NCBI GenBank assembly: GCA_964036315.1
Contig: OZ038509.1
Coordinates: forward strand, 29,714,968-29,778,967
Direction of reading: 5' to 3'
Length of the DNA: 64,000 nucleotides
Source: Acanthosepion esculentum
Lineage: Eukaryota > Mollusca > Cephalopoda > Sepiida > Sepiidae
The position numbers were made by a program, and so were the translations under genes. This document shows, one piece after another, positions 36,213-49,878 of this stretch. The notes below the pieces were generated by a model that was not told where the DNA came from, made no database searches, and saw nothing but the letters and a program-made list of their open reading frames with translations. How positions within the stretch are numbered: the first letter of the stretch is position 1; each line of letters starts with the position of its first letter.

Positions 36213-36645
36213 AAACCAATAAAATTATTGAAAATCCATATGGTACCGATCAGAAAATATTGATTTTGACAATTTCCAACAGTTTCCACAAAGTTTTATT
36301 GAAATATAAAGTTTTACAAAGTTTTGAAAAATATTGAAATTTCAATGCAAAAGTAAGCATTTCAAGCTAGTTTTTCAACGTTAAACACGGTATTTTGCAA
36401 ATTGATGTTGCTGTTTGAAAACATTAGAAAACCAATAAAATTATTGAAAATCGATATGGTATCGATCAGAAAATATTGATTTTGACAATTTCCAACAGTT
36501 TCCACAAAGTTTTATTGCAAATATAAAGTTGTACAAACATTTGAAAAATATTGAAATTTCAATGCAAAAGTAAGCATTTCAAGCTAGTTTTTCAACGTTA
36601 AACACGGTATTTTAAAAATTGATGTTGCTGTTTGAAAACATTAGA
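36213..36645 (+). repeat. Two-monomer CCATATGGTACC pair, copy 2
   Basis: Same markers as 32965-33397, including the 1-bp loss (about 36301) and the following AGAATACC. Past this point the two diverge in type: copy 1 continues with a plain TATTAAG monomer, copy 2 with a TATAATG C-type monomer, so a recombination junction lies inside the AGAATACC monomer. Confidence 0.88.
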
Positions 36646-38380
36646 ATACCAATAAAATTATTGAAAATCGATATGGTATCGATCAGAAAATATTGATTTT
36701 GACAATTTCCAACAGTTTCCACAAAGTTTTATTGCAAATATAATGTTTTACAAACTTTTGAAAAATATTGAAATTTCAACGCAAAAGTCAGCATTTCAAG
36801 CTACTTTTTCAACGTTAAACACGCTATTTTGCAAATTGATGTTGCTGTTTGAAAACATTAGAAAACCAATAAAATTATTGAAAATCGATATGGTATCGAT
36901 CAGAAAATATTGATTTTGACAATTTCCAACAGTTTCCATAAAGTTTTATTGCAAATATAAAGTTTTACAAACATTTGAAAAATATTGAAATTTCAATGCA
37001 AAAGTAAGCATTTCAAGCTAGTTTTTAAACGTTAAACACGGTATTTTGCAAATTGATGTTGCTGTTTGAAAACATTAGAAAACCAATAAAATTATTGAAA
37101 ATCGATATGGTATCGATCAGAAAATATAGATTTTGACAATTTCCAACAGTTTCCACAAAGTTTTATTGCAAATATTAAGTTTTACAAAGTTTTGAAAAAT
37201 ATTGAAATTTCAATGCAAAAGTAAGCATTTCAAGCTAGTTTTTCAACGTTAAACACGGTATTTTGCAAATTGATGTTGCTGTTTGAAAACATTAGAAAAC
37301 CAATAAAATTATTGAAAATCGATATGGTATCGATCAGAAAATATTGATTTTGACAATTTCCAACAGTTTCCACAAAGTTTTATTGCAAATATTAAGTTTT
37401 ACAAAGTTTTGAAAAATATTGAAATTTCAATGCAAAAGTAAGCATTTCAAGCTAGTTTTTCAACGTTAAACACGGTATTTTGCAAATTGATGTTGCTGTT
37501 TGAAAACATTAGAAAACCAATAAAATTATTGAAAATCGATATGGTATCGATCAGAAAATATAGATTTTGACAATTTCCCACAGTTTCCACAAAGTTTTAT
37601 TGCAAATATTAAGTTTTACAAAGTTTTGAAAAATATTGAAATTTCAACGCAAATTAAGCATTTCAAGCTAGTTTTTCAACGTTAAACACGCTATTTTGCA
37701 AATTGATGTTGCTGTTTGAAAACATTAGAAAACCAATAAAATTATTGAAAATCGATATGGTATCGATCAGAAAATATTGATTTTGACAATTTCCAACAGT
37801 TTCCACAAAGTTTTATTGCAAATATAAAGTTTTAGAAACATTTGAAAAATATTGAAATTTCAATGCAAAAGTAAGCATTTCAAGCTAGTTTTTCAACGTT
37901 AAACACGGTATTTTGCAAATTGATGTTGCTGTTTGAAAACATTAGAAAACCAATAAAATTATTGAAAATCGATATGGTATCGATCAGAAAATATAGATTT
38001 TGACAATTTCCAACAGTTTCCACAAAGTTTTATTGCAAATATTAAGTTTTACAAAGTTTTGAAAAATATTGAAATTTCAATGCAAAAGTAAGCATCTCAA
38101 GCTAGTTTTTCAACGTTAAACACGGTATTCTGCAAATTAATGTTGCTGTTTGAAAACATTAGAAAACCAATAAAATTATTGAAAATCGATATGGTATCGA
38201 TCAGAAAATATTGATTTTGACAATTTCCAACAGTTTCCACAAAGTTTTATTGCAAATATTATGTTTTACAAACTTTTGAAAAATATTGAAATTTCAACGC
38301 AAAAGTCAGCATTTCAAGCTACTTTTTCAACGTTAAACACGCTATTCTGCAAATTAATGTTGCTGTTTGAAAACATTAGA
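36646..38380 (+). repeat. 8-monomer segment related to unit A1 (1,735 bp)
   Basis: Order TATAATG C-type, TTTTTAAACG, ATATAGAT T-type, plain T-type, TTTCCCACAG with GCAAATTAAGC (about 37653), TTTTAGAAACATTT, CATCTCAAGC/TATTCTGC, TATTATG/TATTCTGC. This is the inside and end of units A1 and A2 and runs straight into the next CGTTATGG at 38404. Confidence 0.86.
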
Positions 38381-40332
38381 AAACCAATAAAATTATTGAA
38401 AATCGTTATGGTATCGATCAGAAAATATAGATTTTGACAATTTCCAACAGTTTCCACAAAGTTTTATTGCAAATATTAAGTTTTACAAAGTTTTGAAAAA
38501 TATTGAAATTTCAATGCAAAAGTAAGCATTTCAAGTTAGTTTTTCAACGTTAAACACGGTATTTTGCAAATTGATGTTGCTGTTTGAAAACATTAGAAAA
38601 CCAATAAAATTATTGAAAATCGATATGGTATCGATCAGAAAATATTGATTTTGACAATTTCCAACAGTTTCCACAAAGTTTTATTGCAAATATTAAGTTT
38701 TACAAAGTTTTGAAAAATATTGAAATTTCAACGCAAAAGTCAGCATTTCAAGCTACTTTTTCAACGTTAAACACGCTATTTTGCAAATTGATGTTGCTGT
38801 TTGAAAACATTAGAAAACCAATAAAATTATTGAAAATGGATATGGTATCGATCAGAAAATATTGATTTTGACAATTTCCAACAGTTTCCACAAAGTTTTA
38901 TTGCAAATATAAAGTTTTACAAACATTTGAAAAATATTGAAATTTCAATGCAAAAGTAAGCATTTCAAGCTAGTTTTTAAACGTTAAACACGGTATTTTG
39001 CAAATTGATGTTGCTGTTTGAAAACATTAGAAAACCAATAAAATTATTGAAAATCGATATGGTATCGATCAGAAAATATAGATTTTGACAATTTCCAACA
39101 GTTTCCACAAAGTTTTATTGCAAATATTAAGTTTTACAAAGTTTTGAAAAATATTGAAATTTCAATGCAAAAGTAAGCATTTCAAGCTAGTTTTTCAACG
39201 TTAAACACGGTATTTTGCAAATTGATGTTGCTGTTTGAAAACATTAGAAAACCAATAAAATTATTGAAAATCGATATGGTATCGATCAGAAAATATTGAT
39301 TTTGACAATTTCCAACAGTTTCCACAAAGTTTTATTGCAAATATTAAGTTTTACAAAGTTTTGAAAAATATTGAAATTTCAATGCAAAAGTAAGCATTTC
39401 AAGCTAGTTTTTCAACGTTAAACACGGTATTTTGCAAATTGATGTTGCTGTTTGAAAACATTAGAAAACCAATAAAATTATTGAAAATCGATATGGTATC
39501 GATCAGAAAATATAGATTTTGACAATTTCCCACAGTTTCCACAAAGTTTTATTGCAAATATTAAGTTTTACAAAGTTTTGAAAAATATTGAAATTTCAAC
39601 GCAAATTAAGCATTTCAAGCTAGTTTTTCAACGTTAAACACGCTATTTTGCAAATTGATGTTGCTGTTTGAAAACATTAGAAAACCAATAAAATTATTGA
39701 AAATCGATATGGTATCGATCAGAAAATATTGATTTTGACAATTTCCAACAGTTTCCACAAAGTTTTATTGCAAATATAAAGTTTTAGAAACATTTGAAAA
39801 ATATTGAAATTTCAATGCAAAAGTAAGCATTTCAAGCTAGTTTTTCAACGTTAAACACGGTATTTTGCAAATTGATGTTGCTGTTTGAAAACATTAGAAA
39901 ACCAATAAAATTATTGAAAATCGATATGGTATCGATCAGAAAATATAGATTTTGACAATTTCCAACAGTTTCCACAAAGTTTTATTGCAAATATTAAGTT
40001 TTACAAAGTTTTGAAAAATATTGAAATTTCAATGCAAAAGTAAGCATCTCAAGCTAGTTTTTCAACGTTAAACACGGTATTCTGCAAATTAATGTTGCTG
40101 TTTGAAAACATTAGAAAACCAATAAAATTATTGAAAATCGATATGGTATCGATCAGAAAATATTGATTTTGACAATTTCCAACAGTTTCCACAAAGTTTT
40201 ATTGCAAATATTATGTTTTACAAACTTTTGAAAAATATTGAAATTTCAACGCAAAAGTCAGCATTTCAAGCTACTTTTTCAACGTTAAACACGCTATTCT
40301 GCAAATTAATGTTGCTGTTTGAAAACATTAGA
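38381..40332 (+). repeat. 9-mer higher-order unit A3 (1,952 bp)
   Basis: CGTTATGG at 38404 and 40356, exactly 1,952 bp apart as in A1 and A2. Contains TTTCAAGTTAG in the first monomer, ATGGATATGG with TTTTTAAACG in the third, the GCAAATTAAGC loss (about 39605), TTTTAGAAACATTT, CATCTCAAGC and the closing TATTATG/TATTCTGC. It lies about 17 kb from A2 with series B between them. Confidence 0.88.
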
Positions 40333-41200
40333 AAACCAATAAAATTATTGAAAATCGTTATGGTATCGATCAGAAAATATAGATTTTGACAATTTCCAAC
40401 AGTTTCCACAAAGTTTTATTGCAAATATTAAGTTTTACAAAGTTTTGAAAAATATTGAAATTTCAATGCAAAAGTAAGCATTTCAAGTTAGTTTTTCAAC
40501 GTTAAACACGGTATTTTGCAAATTGATGTTGCTGTTTGAAAACATTAGAAAACCAATAAAATTATTGAAAATCGATATGGTATCGATCAGAAAATATTGA
40601 TTTTGACAATTTCCAACAGTTTCCACAAAGTTTTATTGCAAATATTAAGTTTTACAAAGTTTTGAAAAATATTGAAATTTCAATGCAAAAGTAAGCATTT
40701 CAAGCTAGTTTTTCAACGTTAAACACGGTATTTTGAAAATTGATGTTGCTGTTTGAAAACATTAGAAAACCAATAAAATTATTGAAAATCGATATGGTAT
40801 CGATCAGAAAATATAGATTTTGACAATTTCCCACAGTTTCCACAAAGTTTTATTGCAAATATTAAGTTTTACAAAGTTTTGAAAAATATTGAAATTTCAA
40901 CGCAAAAGTCAGCATTTCAAGCTACTTTTTCAACGTTAAACACGCTATTTTGCAAATTGATGTTGCTGTTTGAAAACATTAGAAAACCAATAAAATTATT
41001 GAAAATCGATATGGTATCGATCAGAAAATATAGATTTTGACAATTTCCAACAGTTTCCACAAAGTTTTATTGCAAATATTAAGTTTTACAAACTTTTGAA
41101 AAATATTGAAATTTCAATGCAAAAGTAAGCATTTCAAGCTAGTTTTTCAACGTTAAACACGGTATTTTGCAAATTGATGTTGCTGTTTGAAAACATTAGA
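40333..41200 (+). repeat. Four monomers after unit A3
   Basis: CGTTATGG/TTTCAAGTTAG, plain T-type with TTTTGAAAA, TTTCCCACAG C-type, and ATATAGAT T-type with AAACTTTTG. The first three match 21476-22126 closely, so the A-to-flank junction is duplicated too. Confidence 0.75.
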
Positions 41201-41850
41201 AAACCAATAAAATTATTGAAAATCGATATGGTATCGATCAGAAAATATTGATTTTGACAATTTCCAACAGTTTCCACAAAGTTTTATTGCAAATATTATG
41301 TTTTACAAACTTTTGAAAAATATTGAAATTTCAACGCAAAAGTCAGCATTTCAAGCTAGTTTTTCAACGTTAAACACGGTATTTTGCAAATTGATGTTGC
41401 TGTTTGAAAACATTAGAAAACCAATAAAATTATTGAAAATCGATATGGTATCGATCAGAAAATATTGATTTTGACAATTTCCAACAGTTTCCACAAAGTT
41501 TTATTGCAAATATTATGTTTTACAAACTTTTGAAAAATATTGAAATTTCAACGCAAAAGTCAGCATTTCAAGCGAGTTTTTCAACGTTAAACACGGTATT
41601 TTGCAAATTGATGTTGCTGTTTGAAAACATTAGAAACCAATAAAATTATTGAAAATCGATATGGTATCGATCAGAAAATATTGATTTTGACAATTTCCAA
41701 CAGTTTCCACAAAGTTTTATTGCAAATATTATGTTTTACAAACTTTTGAAAAATATTGAAATTTCAACGCAAAAGTCAGCATTTCAAGCTAGTTTTTCAA
41801 CGTTAAACACGCTATTTTGCAAATTGATGTTGCTGTTTGAAAACATTAGA
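41201..41850 (+). repeat. Run of three mosaic C/T-type monomers
   Basis: Three consecutive TATTATG monomers start as C-type (CAACGC, GTCAGC) but switch to T-type CTAGT (one reads CGAGT), with CGGTA in two and CGCTA in the third. The second ends with a unique loss of one A (TAGAAACC, about 41634). The run looks like one recombinant monomer amplified three times. Confidence 0.8.
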
Positions 41851-44800
41851 AAACCAATAAAATTATTGAAAATCGATATGGTATCGATCAGAAAATATTG
41901 ATTTTGACAATTTCCAACAGTTTCCACAAAGTTTTATTGCAAATATAAAGTTTTACAAACATTTGAAAAATATTGAAATTTCAATGCAAAAGTAAGCATT
42001 TCAAGCTAGTTTTTAAACGTTAAACACGGTATTTTGCAAATTGATGTTGCTCTTTGAAAACATTAGAAAACCAATAAAATTATTGAAAATCGATATGGTA
42101 TCGATCAGAAAATATAGATTTTGACAATTTCCAACAGTTTCCACAAAGTTTTATTGCAAATATTAAGTTTTACAATGTTTTGAAAAATATTGAAATTTCA
42201 ATGCAAAAGTAAGCATTTCAAGCTAGTTTTTCAACGTTAAACACGGTATTTTGAAAATTGATGTTGCTGTTTGAAAACATTAGAAAACCAATAAAATTAT
42301 TGAAAATCGATATGGTATCGATCAGAAAATATTGATTTTGACAATTTCCAACAGTTTCCACAAAGTTTTATTGCAAATATAAAGTTTTACAAACATTTGA
42401 AAAATATTGAAATTTCAATGCAAAAGTAAGCATTTCAAGCTAGTTTTTCAACGTTAAACACGGTATTTGGAAAATTGATGTTGCTGTTTGAAAACATTAG
42501 AAAAGCAATAAAATTATTGAAAATCGATATGGTATCAATCAGAAAATATAGATTTTGACAATTTCCAACAGTTTCCACAAAGTTTTATTGCAAATATTAA
42601 GTTTTACAAAGTTTTGAAAAATATTGAAATTTCAATGCAAAAGTAAGCATTTCAAGCTAGTTTTTCAACGTTAAACACGGTATTTTGCAAATTGATGTTG
42701 CTGTTTGAAAACATTAGAAAACCAATAAAATTATTGAAAATCGATATGGTATCGATCAGAAAATATTGATTTTGACAATTTCCAACAGTTTCCACAAAGT
42801 TTTATTGCAAATATTATGTTTTACAAACTTTTGAAAAATATTGAAATTTCAACGCAAAAGTCAGCATTTCAAGCTACTTTTTCAACGTTAAACACGCTAT
42901 TTTGCAAATTGATGTTGCTGTTTGAAAACATTAGAAAACCAATAAAATTATTGAAAATCGATATGGTATCGATCAGAAAATATTGATTTTGACAATTTCC
43001 AACAGTTTCCACAAAGTTTTATTGCAAATATAAAGTTTTACAAACATTTGAAAAATATTGAAATTTCAATGCGAAAAGTAAGCATTTCAATCTAGTTTTT
43101 CAACGTTAAACACGGTATTTTGAAAATTGATGTTGCTGTTTGAAAACATTAGAAAACCAATAAAATTATTGAAAATCGATATGGTATCGATCAGAAAATA
43201 TTGATTTTGACAATTTCCAACAGTTTCCACAAAGTTTTATTGCAAATATTAAGTTTTACAAAGTTTTGAAAAATATTGAAATTTCAATGCAAAAGTAAGC
43301 ATTTCAAGCTAGTTTTTCAACGTTAAACACGGTATTTTGCAAATTGATGTTGCTGTTTGAAAACATTAGAAAACCAATAAAATTATTGAAAATCGATATG
43401 GTATCGATCAGAAAATATAGATTTTGACAATTTCCCACAGTTTCCACAAAGTTTTATTGCAAATATTAAGTTTTACAAAGTTTTGAAAAATATTGAAATT
43501 TCAACGCAAAAGTCAGCATTTCAAGCTACTTTTTCAACGTTAAACACGCTATTTTGCAAATTGATGTTGCTGTTTGAAAACATTAGAAAACCAATAAAAT
43601 TATTGAAAATCGATATGGTATCGATCAGAAAATATTGATTTTGACAATTTCCAACAGTTTCCACAAAGTTTTATTGCAAATATAAAGTTTTAGAAACATT
43701 TGAAAAATATTGAAATTTCAATGCAAAAGTAAGCATTTCAAGCTAGTTTTTGAACGTTAAACACGGTATTTTGAAAATTGATGTTGCTGTTTGAAAACAT
43801 TAGAAAACCAATAAAATTATTGAAAATCGATATGGTATCGATCAGAAAATATAGATTTTGACAATTTCCAACAGTTTCCACAAAGTTTTATTGCAAATAT
43901 TAAGTTTTACAAAGTTTTGAAAAATATTGAAATTTCAATGCGAAAGTAAGCATCTCAAGCTAGTTTTTCAACGTTAAACACGGTATTCTGCAAATTAATG
44001 TTGCTGTTTGAAAACATTAGAAAACCAATAAAATTATTGAAAATCGATATGGTATCGATCAGAAAATATAGATTTTGACAATTTCCAACAGTTTCCACAA
44101 AGTTTTATTGCAAATATTAAGTTTTACAAAGTTTTGAAAAATATTGAAATTTCAATGCAAAACTAAGCATTTCAAGTTAGTTTTTCAACGTTAAACACGG
44201 TATTTTGCAAATTGATGTTGCTGTTTGAAAACATTAGAAAACCAATAAAATTATTGAAAATCGATATGGTATCGATCAGAAAATATTGATTTTGACAATT
44301 TCCAACAGTTTCCACAAAGTTTTATTGCAAATATTATGTTTTACAAACTTTTGAAAAATATTGAAATTTCAACGCAACAGTCAGCATTTCAAGCTACTTT
44401 TTCAACGTTAAACACGCTATTCTGCAAATTAATGTTGCTGTTTGAAAACATTAGAAAACCAATAAAATTATTGAAAATCGATATGGTATCGATCAGAAAA
44501 TATAGATTTTGACAATTTCCAACAGTTTCCACAAAGTTTTATTGCAAATATTAAGTTTTACAAAGTTTTGAAAAATATTGAAATTTCAATGCAAAAGTAA
44601 GCATTTCAAGTTAGTTTTTCAACGTTAAACACGGTATTTTGCAAATTGATGTTGCTGTTTGAAAACATTAGAAAACCAATAAAATTATTGAAAATCGATA
44701 TGGTATCGATCAGAAAATATTGATTTTGACAATTTCCAACAGTTTCCACAAAGTTTTATTGCAAATATTAAGTTTTACAAAGTTTTGAAAAATATTGAAA

Positions 44801-45106
44801 TTTCAATGCAAAAGTAAGCATTTCAAGCTAGTTTTTCAACGTTAAACACGGTATTTTGAAAATTGATGTTGCTGTTTGAAAACATTAGAAAACCAATAAA
44901 ATTATTGAAAATCGATATGGTATCGATCAGAAAATATAGATTTTGACAATTTCCAACAGTTTCCACAAAGTTTTATTGCAAATATTAAGTTTTACAAAGT
45001 TTTGAAAAATATTGAAATTTCAATGCAAAAGTAAGCATTTCAAGTTAGTTTTTCAACGTTAAACACGGTATTTTGCAAATTGATGTTGCTGTTTGAAAAC
45101 ATTAGA
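41851..45106 (+). repeat. Fifteen mixed monomers
   Basis: Fifteen monomers with one 1-bp gain (GCGAAAAGT, 43073). Includes TTTTTAAACG with GCTCTTTG, a private TTTACAATGTTT, GCAATAAA/ATCAATC, TTTCAATCTAG without the 6-bp deletion, TTTTAGAAACATTT/TTTTTGAACG, CATCTCAAGC copies, and three TTTCAAGTTAG copies near 44175, 44610 and 45044. No gene or insertion is seen. Confidence 0.75.
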
Positions 45107-45756
45107 AAACCAATAAAATTATTGAAAATCGATATGGTATCGATCAGAAAATATTGATTTTGACAATTTCCAACAGTTTCCACAAAGTTTTATTGCAAAT
45201 ATTATGTTTTACAAACTTTTGAAAAATATTGAAATTTCAACGCAAAAGTCAGCATTTCAAGCTACTTTTTCAACGTTAAACACGCTATTTTGCAAATTGA
45301 TGTTGCTGTTTGAAAACATTAGAAAACCAATAAAATTATTGAAAATCGATATGGTATCGATCAGAAAATATTGATTTTGACAATTTCCAACAGTTTCCAC
45401 AAAGTTTTATTGCAAATATAAAGTTTTACAAACATTTGAAAAATATTGAAATTTCAATGCAAAAGTAAGCATTTCAAGCTAGTTTTTCAACGTTAAACAC
45501 GGTATTTCAAAATTGATGTTGCTGTTTGAAAACATTAGAAAACCAATAAAATTATTGAAAATCGATATGGTATCGATCAGAAAATATTGATTTTGACAAT
45601 TTCCAACAGTTTCCACAAAGTTTTATTGCAAATATAAAGTTTTACAAACATTTGAAAAATATTGAAATTTCAATGCAAAAGTAAGCATTTCAAGCTAATT
45701 TTTCAACGTTAAACACGCTATTTTGCAAATTGATGTTGCTGTTTGAAAACATTAGA
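45107..45756 (+). repeat. Partial cassette Q
   Basis: C-type TATTATG monomer, GGTATTTCAAAA monomer (1-bp loss at 45505) and CTAATTTTTC monomer as in cassette Q. The third ends CGCTA instead of CGGTA and is followed by a TTTTAGAAACATTT monomer rather than the TATAAAATTTTAC monomer, so the cassette is interrupted by recombination inside its third monomer. Confidence 0.8.
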
Positions 45757-46190
45757 AAACCAATAAAATTATTGAAAATCGATATGGTATCGATCAGAAA
45801 ATATTGATTTTGACAATTTCCAACAGTTTCCACAAAGTTTTATTGCAAATATAAAGTTTTAGAAACATTTGAAAAATATTGAAATTTCAATGCAAAAGTA
45901 AGCATTTCAAGCTAGTTTTTGAACGTTAAACACGGTATTTTGAAAATTGATGTTGCTGTTTGAAAACATTAGAAAACCAATAAAATTATTGAAAATCGAT
46001 ATGGTATCGATCAGAAAATATTGATTTTGACAATTTCCAACAGTTTCCACAAAGTTTTATTGCAAATATTAAGTTTTACAAAGTTTTGAAAAATATTGAA
46101 ATTTCAATGCAAAAGTAAGCATTTCAAGCTAGTTTTTCAACGTTAAACACGGTATTTTGCAAATTGATGTTGCTGTTTGAAAACATTAGA

Positions 46191-47057
46191 AAACCAATAA
46201 AATTATTGAAAATCGATATGGTATCGATCAGAAAATATTGATTTTGACAATTTCCAACAGTTTCCACAAAGTTTTATTGCAAATATTATGTTTTACAAAC
46301 TTTTGAAAAATATTGAAATTTCAACGCAAAAGTCAGCATTTCAAGCTACTTTTTCAACGTTAAACACGCTATTTTGCAAATTGATGTTGCTGTTTGAAAA
46401 CATTAGAAAACCAATAAAATTATTGAAAATCGATATGGTATCGATCAGAAAATATTGATTTTGACAATTTCCAACAGTTTCCACAAAGTTTTATTGCAAA
46501 TATAAAGTTTTACAAACATTTGAAAAATATTGAAATTTCAATGCAAAAGTAAGCATTTCAAGCTAGTTTTTCAACGTTAAACACGGTATTTCAAAATTGA
46601 TGTTGCTGTTTGAAAACATTAGAAAACCAATAAAATTATTGAAAATCGATATGGTATCGATCAGAAAATATTGATTTTGACAATTTCCAACAGTTTCCAC
46701 AAAGTTTTATTGCAAATATAAAGTTTTACAAACATTTGAAAAATATTGAAATTTCAATGCAAAAGTAAGCATTTCAAGCTAATTTTTCAACGTTAAACAC
46801 GGTATTTTGCAAATTGATGTTGCTGTTTGAAAACATTAGAAAACCAATAAAATTATTGAAAATCGATATGGTATCGATCAGAAAATATTGATTTTGACAA
46901 TTTCCAACAGTTTCCACAAAGTTTTATTGCAAATATAAAATTTTACAAACTTTTGAAAAATATTGAAATTTCAATGCAAAAGTAAGCATTTCAAGCTAGT
47001 TTTTCAACGTTAAACACGGTATTTTGAAAATTGATGTTGCTGTTTGAAAACATTAGA
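46191..47057 (+). repeat. Cassette Q, copy 2
   Basis: Markers GGTATTTCAAAA (46589), CTAATTTTTC and TATAAAATTTTAC in the usual order, 867 bp. The first monomer has AAAGTTTTATT instead of AAAATTTTATT. The two monomers at 45757-46190 in front are a TTTTAGAAACATTT/TTTTTGAACG copy and a plain T-type copy. Confidence 0.85.
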
Positions 47058-47708
47058 AAACCAATAAAATTATTGAAAATCGATATGGTATCGATCAGAA
47101 AATATAGATTTTGACAATTTCCCACAGTTTCCACAAAGTTTTATTGCAAATATTAAGTTTTACAAAGTTTTGAAAAATATTGAAATTTCAACGCAAAAGT
47201 CAGCATTTCAAGCTACTTTTTCAACGTTAAACACGCTATTTTGCAAATTGATGTTGCTGTTTGAAAACATTAGAAAACCAATAAAATTATTGAAAATCGA
47301 TATGGTATCGATCAGAAAATATTGATTTTGACAATTTCCAACAGTTTCCACAAAGTTTTATTGCAAATATAAAGTTTTACAAACATTTGAAAAATATTGA
47401 AATTTCAATGCAAAAGTAAGCATTTCAAGCTAGTTTTTCAACGTTAAACACGGTATTTTGAAAATTGATGTTGCTGTTTGAAAACATTAGAAAACCAATA
47501 AAATTATTGAAAATCGATATGGTATCGATCAGAAAATATAGATTTTGACAATTTCCAACAGTTTCCACAAAGTTTTATTGCAAATATTAAGTTTTACAAA
47601 GTTTTGAAAAATATTGAAATTTCAATGCAAAAGTAAGCATCTCAAGCTAGTTTTTCAACGTTAAACACGGTATTCTGCAAATTAATGTTGCTCTTTGAAA
47701 ACATTAGA
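47058..47708 (+). repeat. Three monomers leading into unit E1
   Basis: TTTCCCACAG C-type, TATAAAG/AAACATTTG with TTTTGAAAA, and CATCTCAAGC/TATTCTGC with GCTCTTTG. The same three close units E1 and E2, so the E series effectively starts here. Confidence 0.78.
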
Positions 47709-49878
47709 AAACCAATAAAATTATTGAAAATCGATATGGTATCGATCAGAAAATATTGATTTTGACAATTTCCAACAGTTTCCACAAAGTTTTATTGCGA
47801 ATATAAAGTTTTACAAACATTTGAAAAATATTGAAATTTCAATGCAAAAGTAAGCATTTCAAGCTAGTTTTTCAACGTTAAACACGGTATTTTGCAAATT
47901 GATGTTGCTTTTTGAAAACATTAGAAAACCAATAAAATTATTGAAAATCGATATGGTATCGATCAGAAAATATTGATTTTGACAATTTCCAACAGTTTCC
48001 ACAAAGTTTTATTGCAAATATTAAGTTTTACAAAGTTTTGAAAAATATTGAAATTTCAATGCAAAAGTAAGCATTTCAAGCTAGTTTTTCAACTTTAAAC
48101 ACGGTATTTTGAAAATTGATGTTGCTGTTTGAAAACATTAGAAAACCAATAAAATTATTGAAAATCGATATGGTATCGTTCAGAAAATATAGATTTTGAC
48201 AATTTCCCACAGTTTCCACAAAGTTTTATTGCAAATATTAAGTTTTACAAAGTTTTGAAAAATATTGAAATTTCAATGCAAAAGTAAGCATTTCAAGCTA
48301 GTTTTTCAACGTTAAACACGGTATTTTGCAAATTGATGTTGCTGTTTGAAAACATTAGAAAACCAATAAAATTATTGAAAATCGATATGGTATCGATCAG
48401 AAAATATTGATTTTGACAATTTCCAACAGTTTCCACAAAATTTTATTGAAAATATTATGTTTTACAAACTTTTGAAAACTATTGAAATTTCAACGCAAAA
48501 GTCAGCATTTCAAGCTACTTTTTCAACGTTAAACACGCTATTTTGCAAATTGATGTTGCTGTTTGAAAACATTAGAAAACCAATAAAATTATTGAAAATC
48601 GATATGGTATCGATCAGAAAATATAGATTTTGACAATTTCCCACAGTTTCCACAAAGTTTTATTGCAAATATTAAGTTTTACAAAGTTTTGAAAAATATT
48701 GAAATTTCAACGCAAAAATCAGCATTTCAAGCTACTTTTTCAACGTTAAACACGCTATTTTGCAAATTGATGTTGCTGTTTGAAAACATTAGAAAACCAA
48801 TAAAATTATTGAAAATCGATATGGTATCGATCAGAAAATATTGATTTTGACAATTTCCAACAGTTTCCACAAAGTTTTATTGCAAATATAAAGTTTTAGA
48901 AACATTTGAAAAATATTGAAATTTCAATGCAAAAGTAAGCATTTCAAGCTAGTTTTTGAACGTTAAACACGGTATTTTGAAAATTGATGTTGCTGTTTGA
49001 AAACATTAGAAAACCAATAAAATTATTGAAAATCGATATGGTATCGATCAGAAAATATAGATTTTGACAATTTCCAACAGTTTCCACAAAGTTTTATTGC
49101 AAATATTAAGTTTTACAAAGTTTTGAAAAATATTGAAATTTCAATGCAAAAGTAAGCATTTCAAGCTAGTTTTTCAACGTTAAACACGGTATTTTGAAAA
49201 TTGATGTTGCTGTTTGAAAACATTAGAAAACCAATAAAATTATTGAAAATCGATATGGTATCGATCAGAAAATATAGATTTTGACAATTTCCCACAGTTT
49301 CCACAAAGTTTTATTGCAAATATTAAGTTTTACAAAGTTTTGAAAAATATTGAAATTTCAACGCAAAAGTCAGCATTTCAAGCTACGTTTTCAACGTTAA
49401 ACACGCTATTTTGCAAATTGATGTTGCTGTTTGAAAACATTAGAAAACCAATAAAATTATTGAAAATCGATATGGTATCGATCAGAAAATATTGATTTTG
49501 ACAATTTCCAACAGTTTCCACAAAGTTTTATTGCAAATATAAAGTTTTACAAACATTTGAAAAATATTGAAATTTCAATGCAAAAGTAAGCATTTCAAGC
49601 TAGTTTTTCAACGTTAAACACGGTATTTTGCAAATTGATGTTGCTGTTTGAAAACATTAGAAAACCAATAAAATTATTGAAAATCGATATGGTATCGATC
49701 AGAAAATATAGATTTTGACAATTTCCAACAGTTTCCACAAAGTTTTATTGCAAATATTAAGTTTTACAAAGTTTTGAAAAATATTGAAATTTCAATGCAA
49801 AAGTAAGCATCTCAAGCTAGTTTTTCAACGTTAAACACGGTATTCTGCAAATTAATGTTGCTCTTTGAAAACATTAGA
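47709..49878 (+). repeat. Higher-order unit E1 (10 monomers, 2,170 bp)
   Basis: Opens with TTGCGAATAT (GCG at 47797) and GCTTTTTG; next TTGCGAATAT at 49967, exactly 2,170 bp. Inside: CAACTTTAAAC; ATCGTTC/TTTCCCACAG; CACAAAATTTTATTG with private AAAACTATTG; TTTTAGAAACATTT/TTTTTGAACG; a C-type with GCTACGTTTTC; closing CATCTCAAGC/TATTCTGC/GCTCTTTG. Confidence 0.87.
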
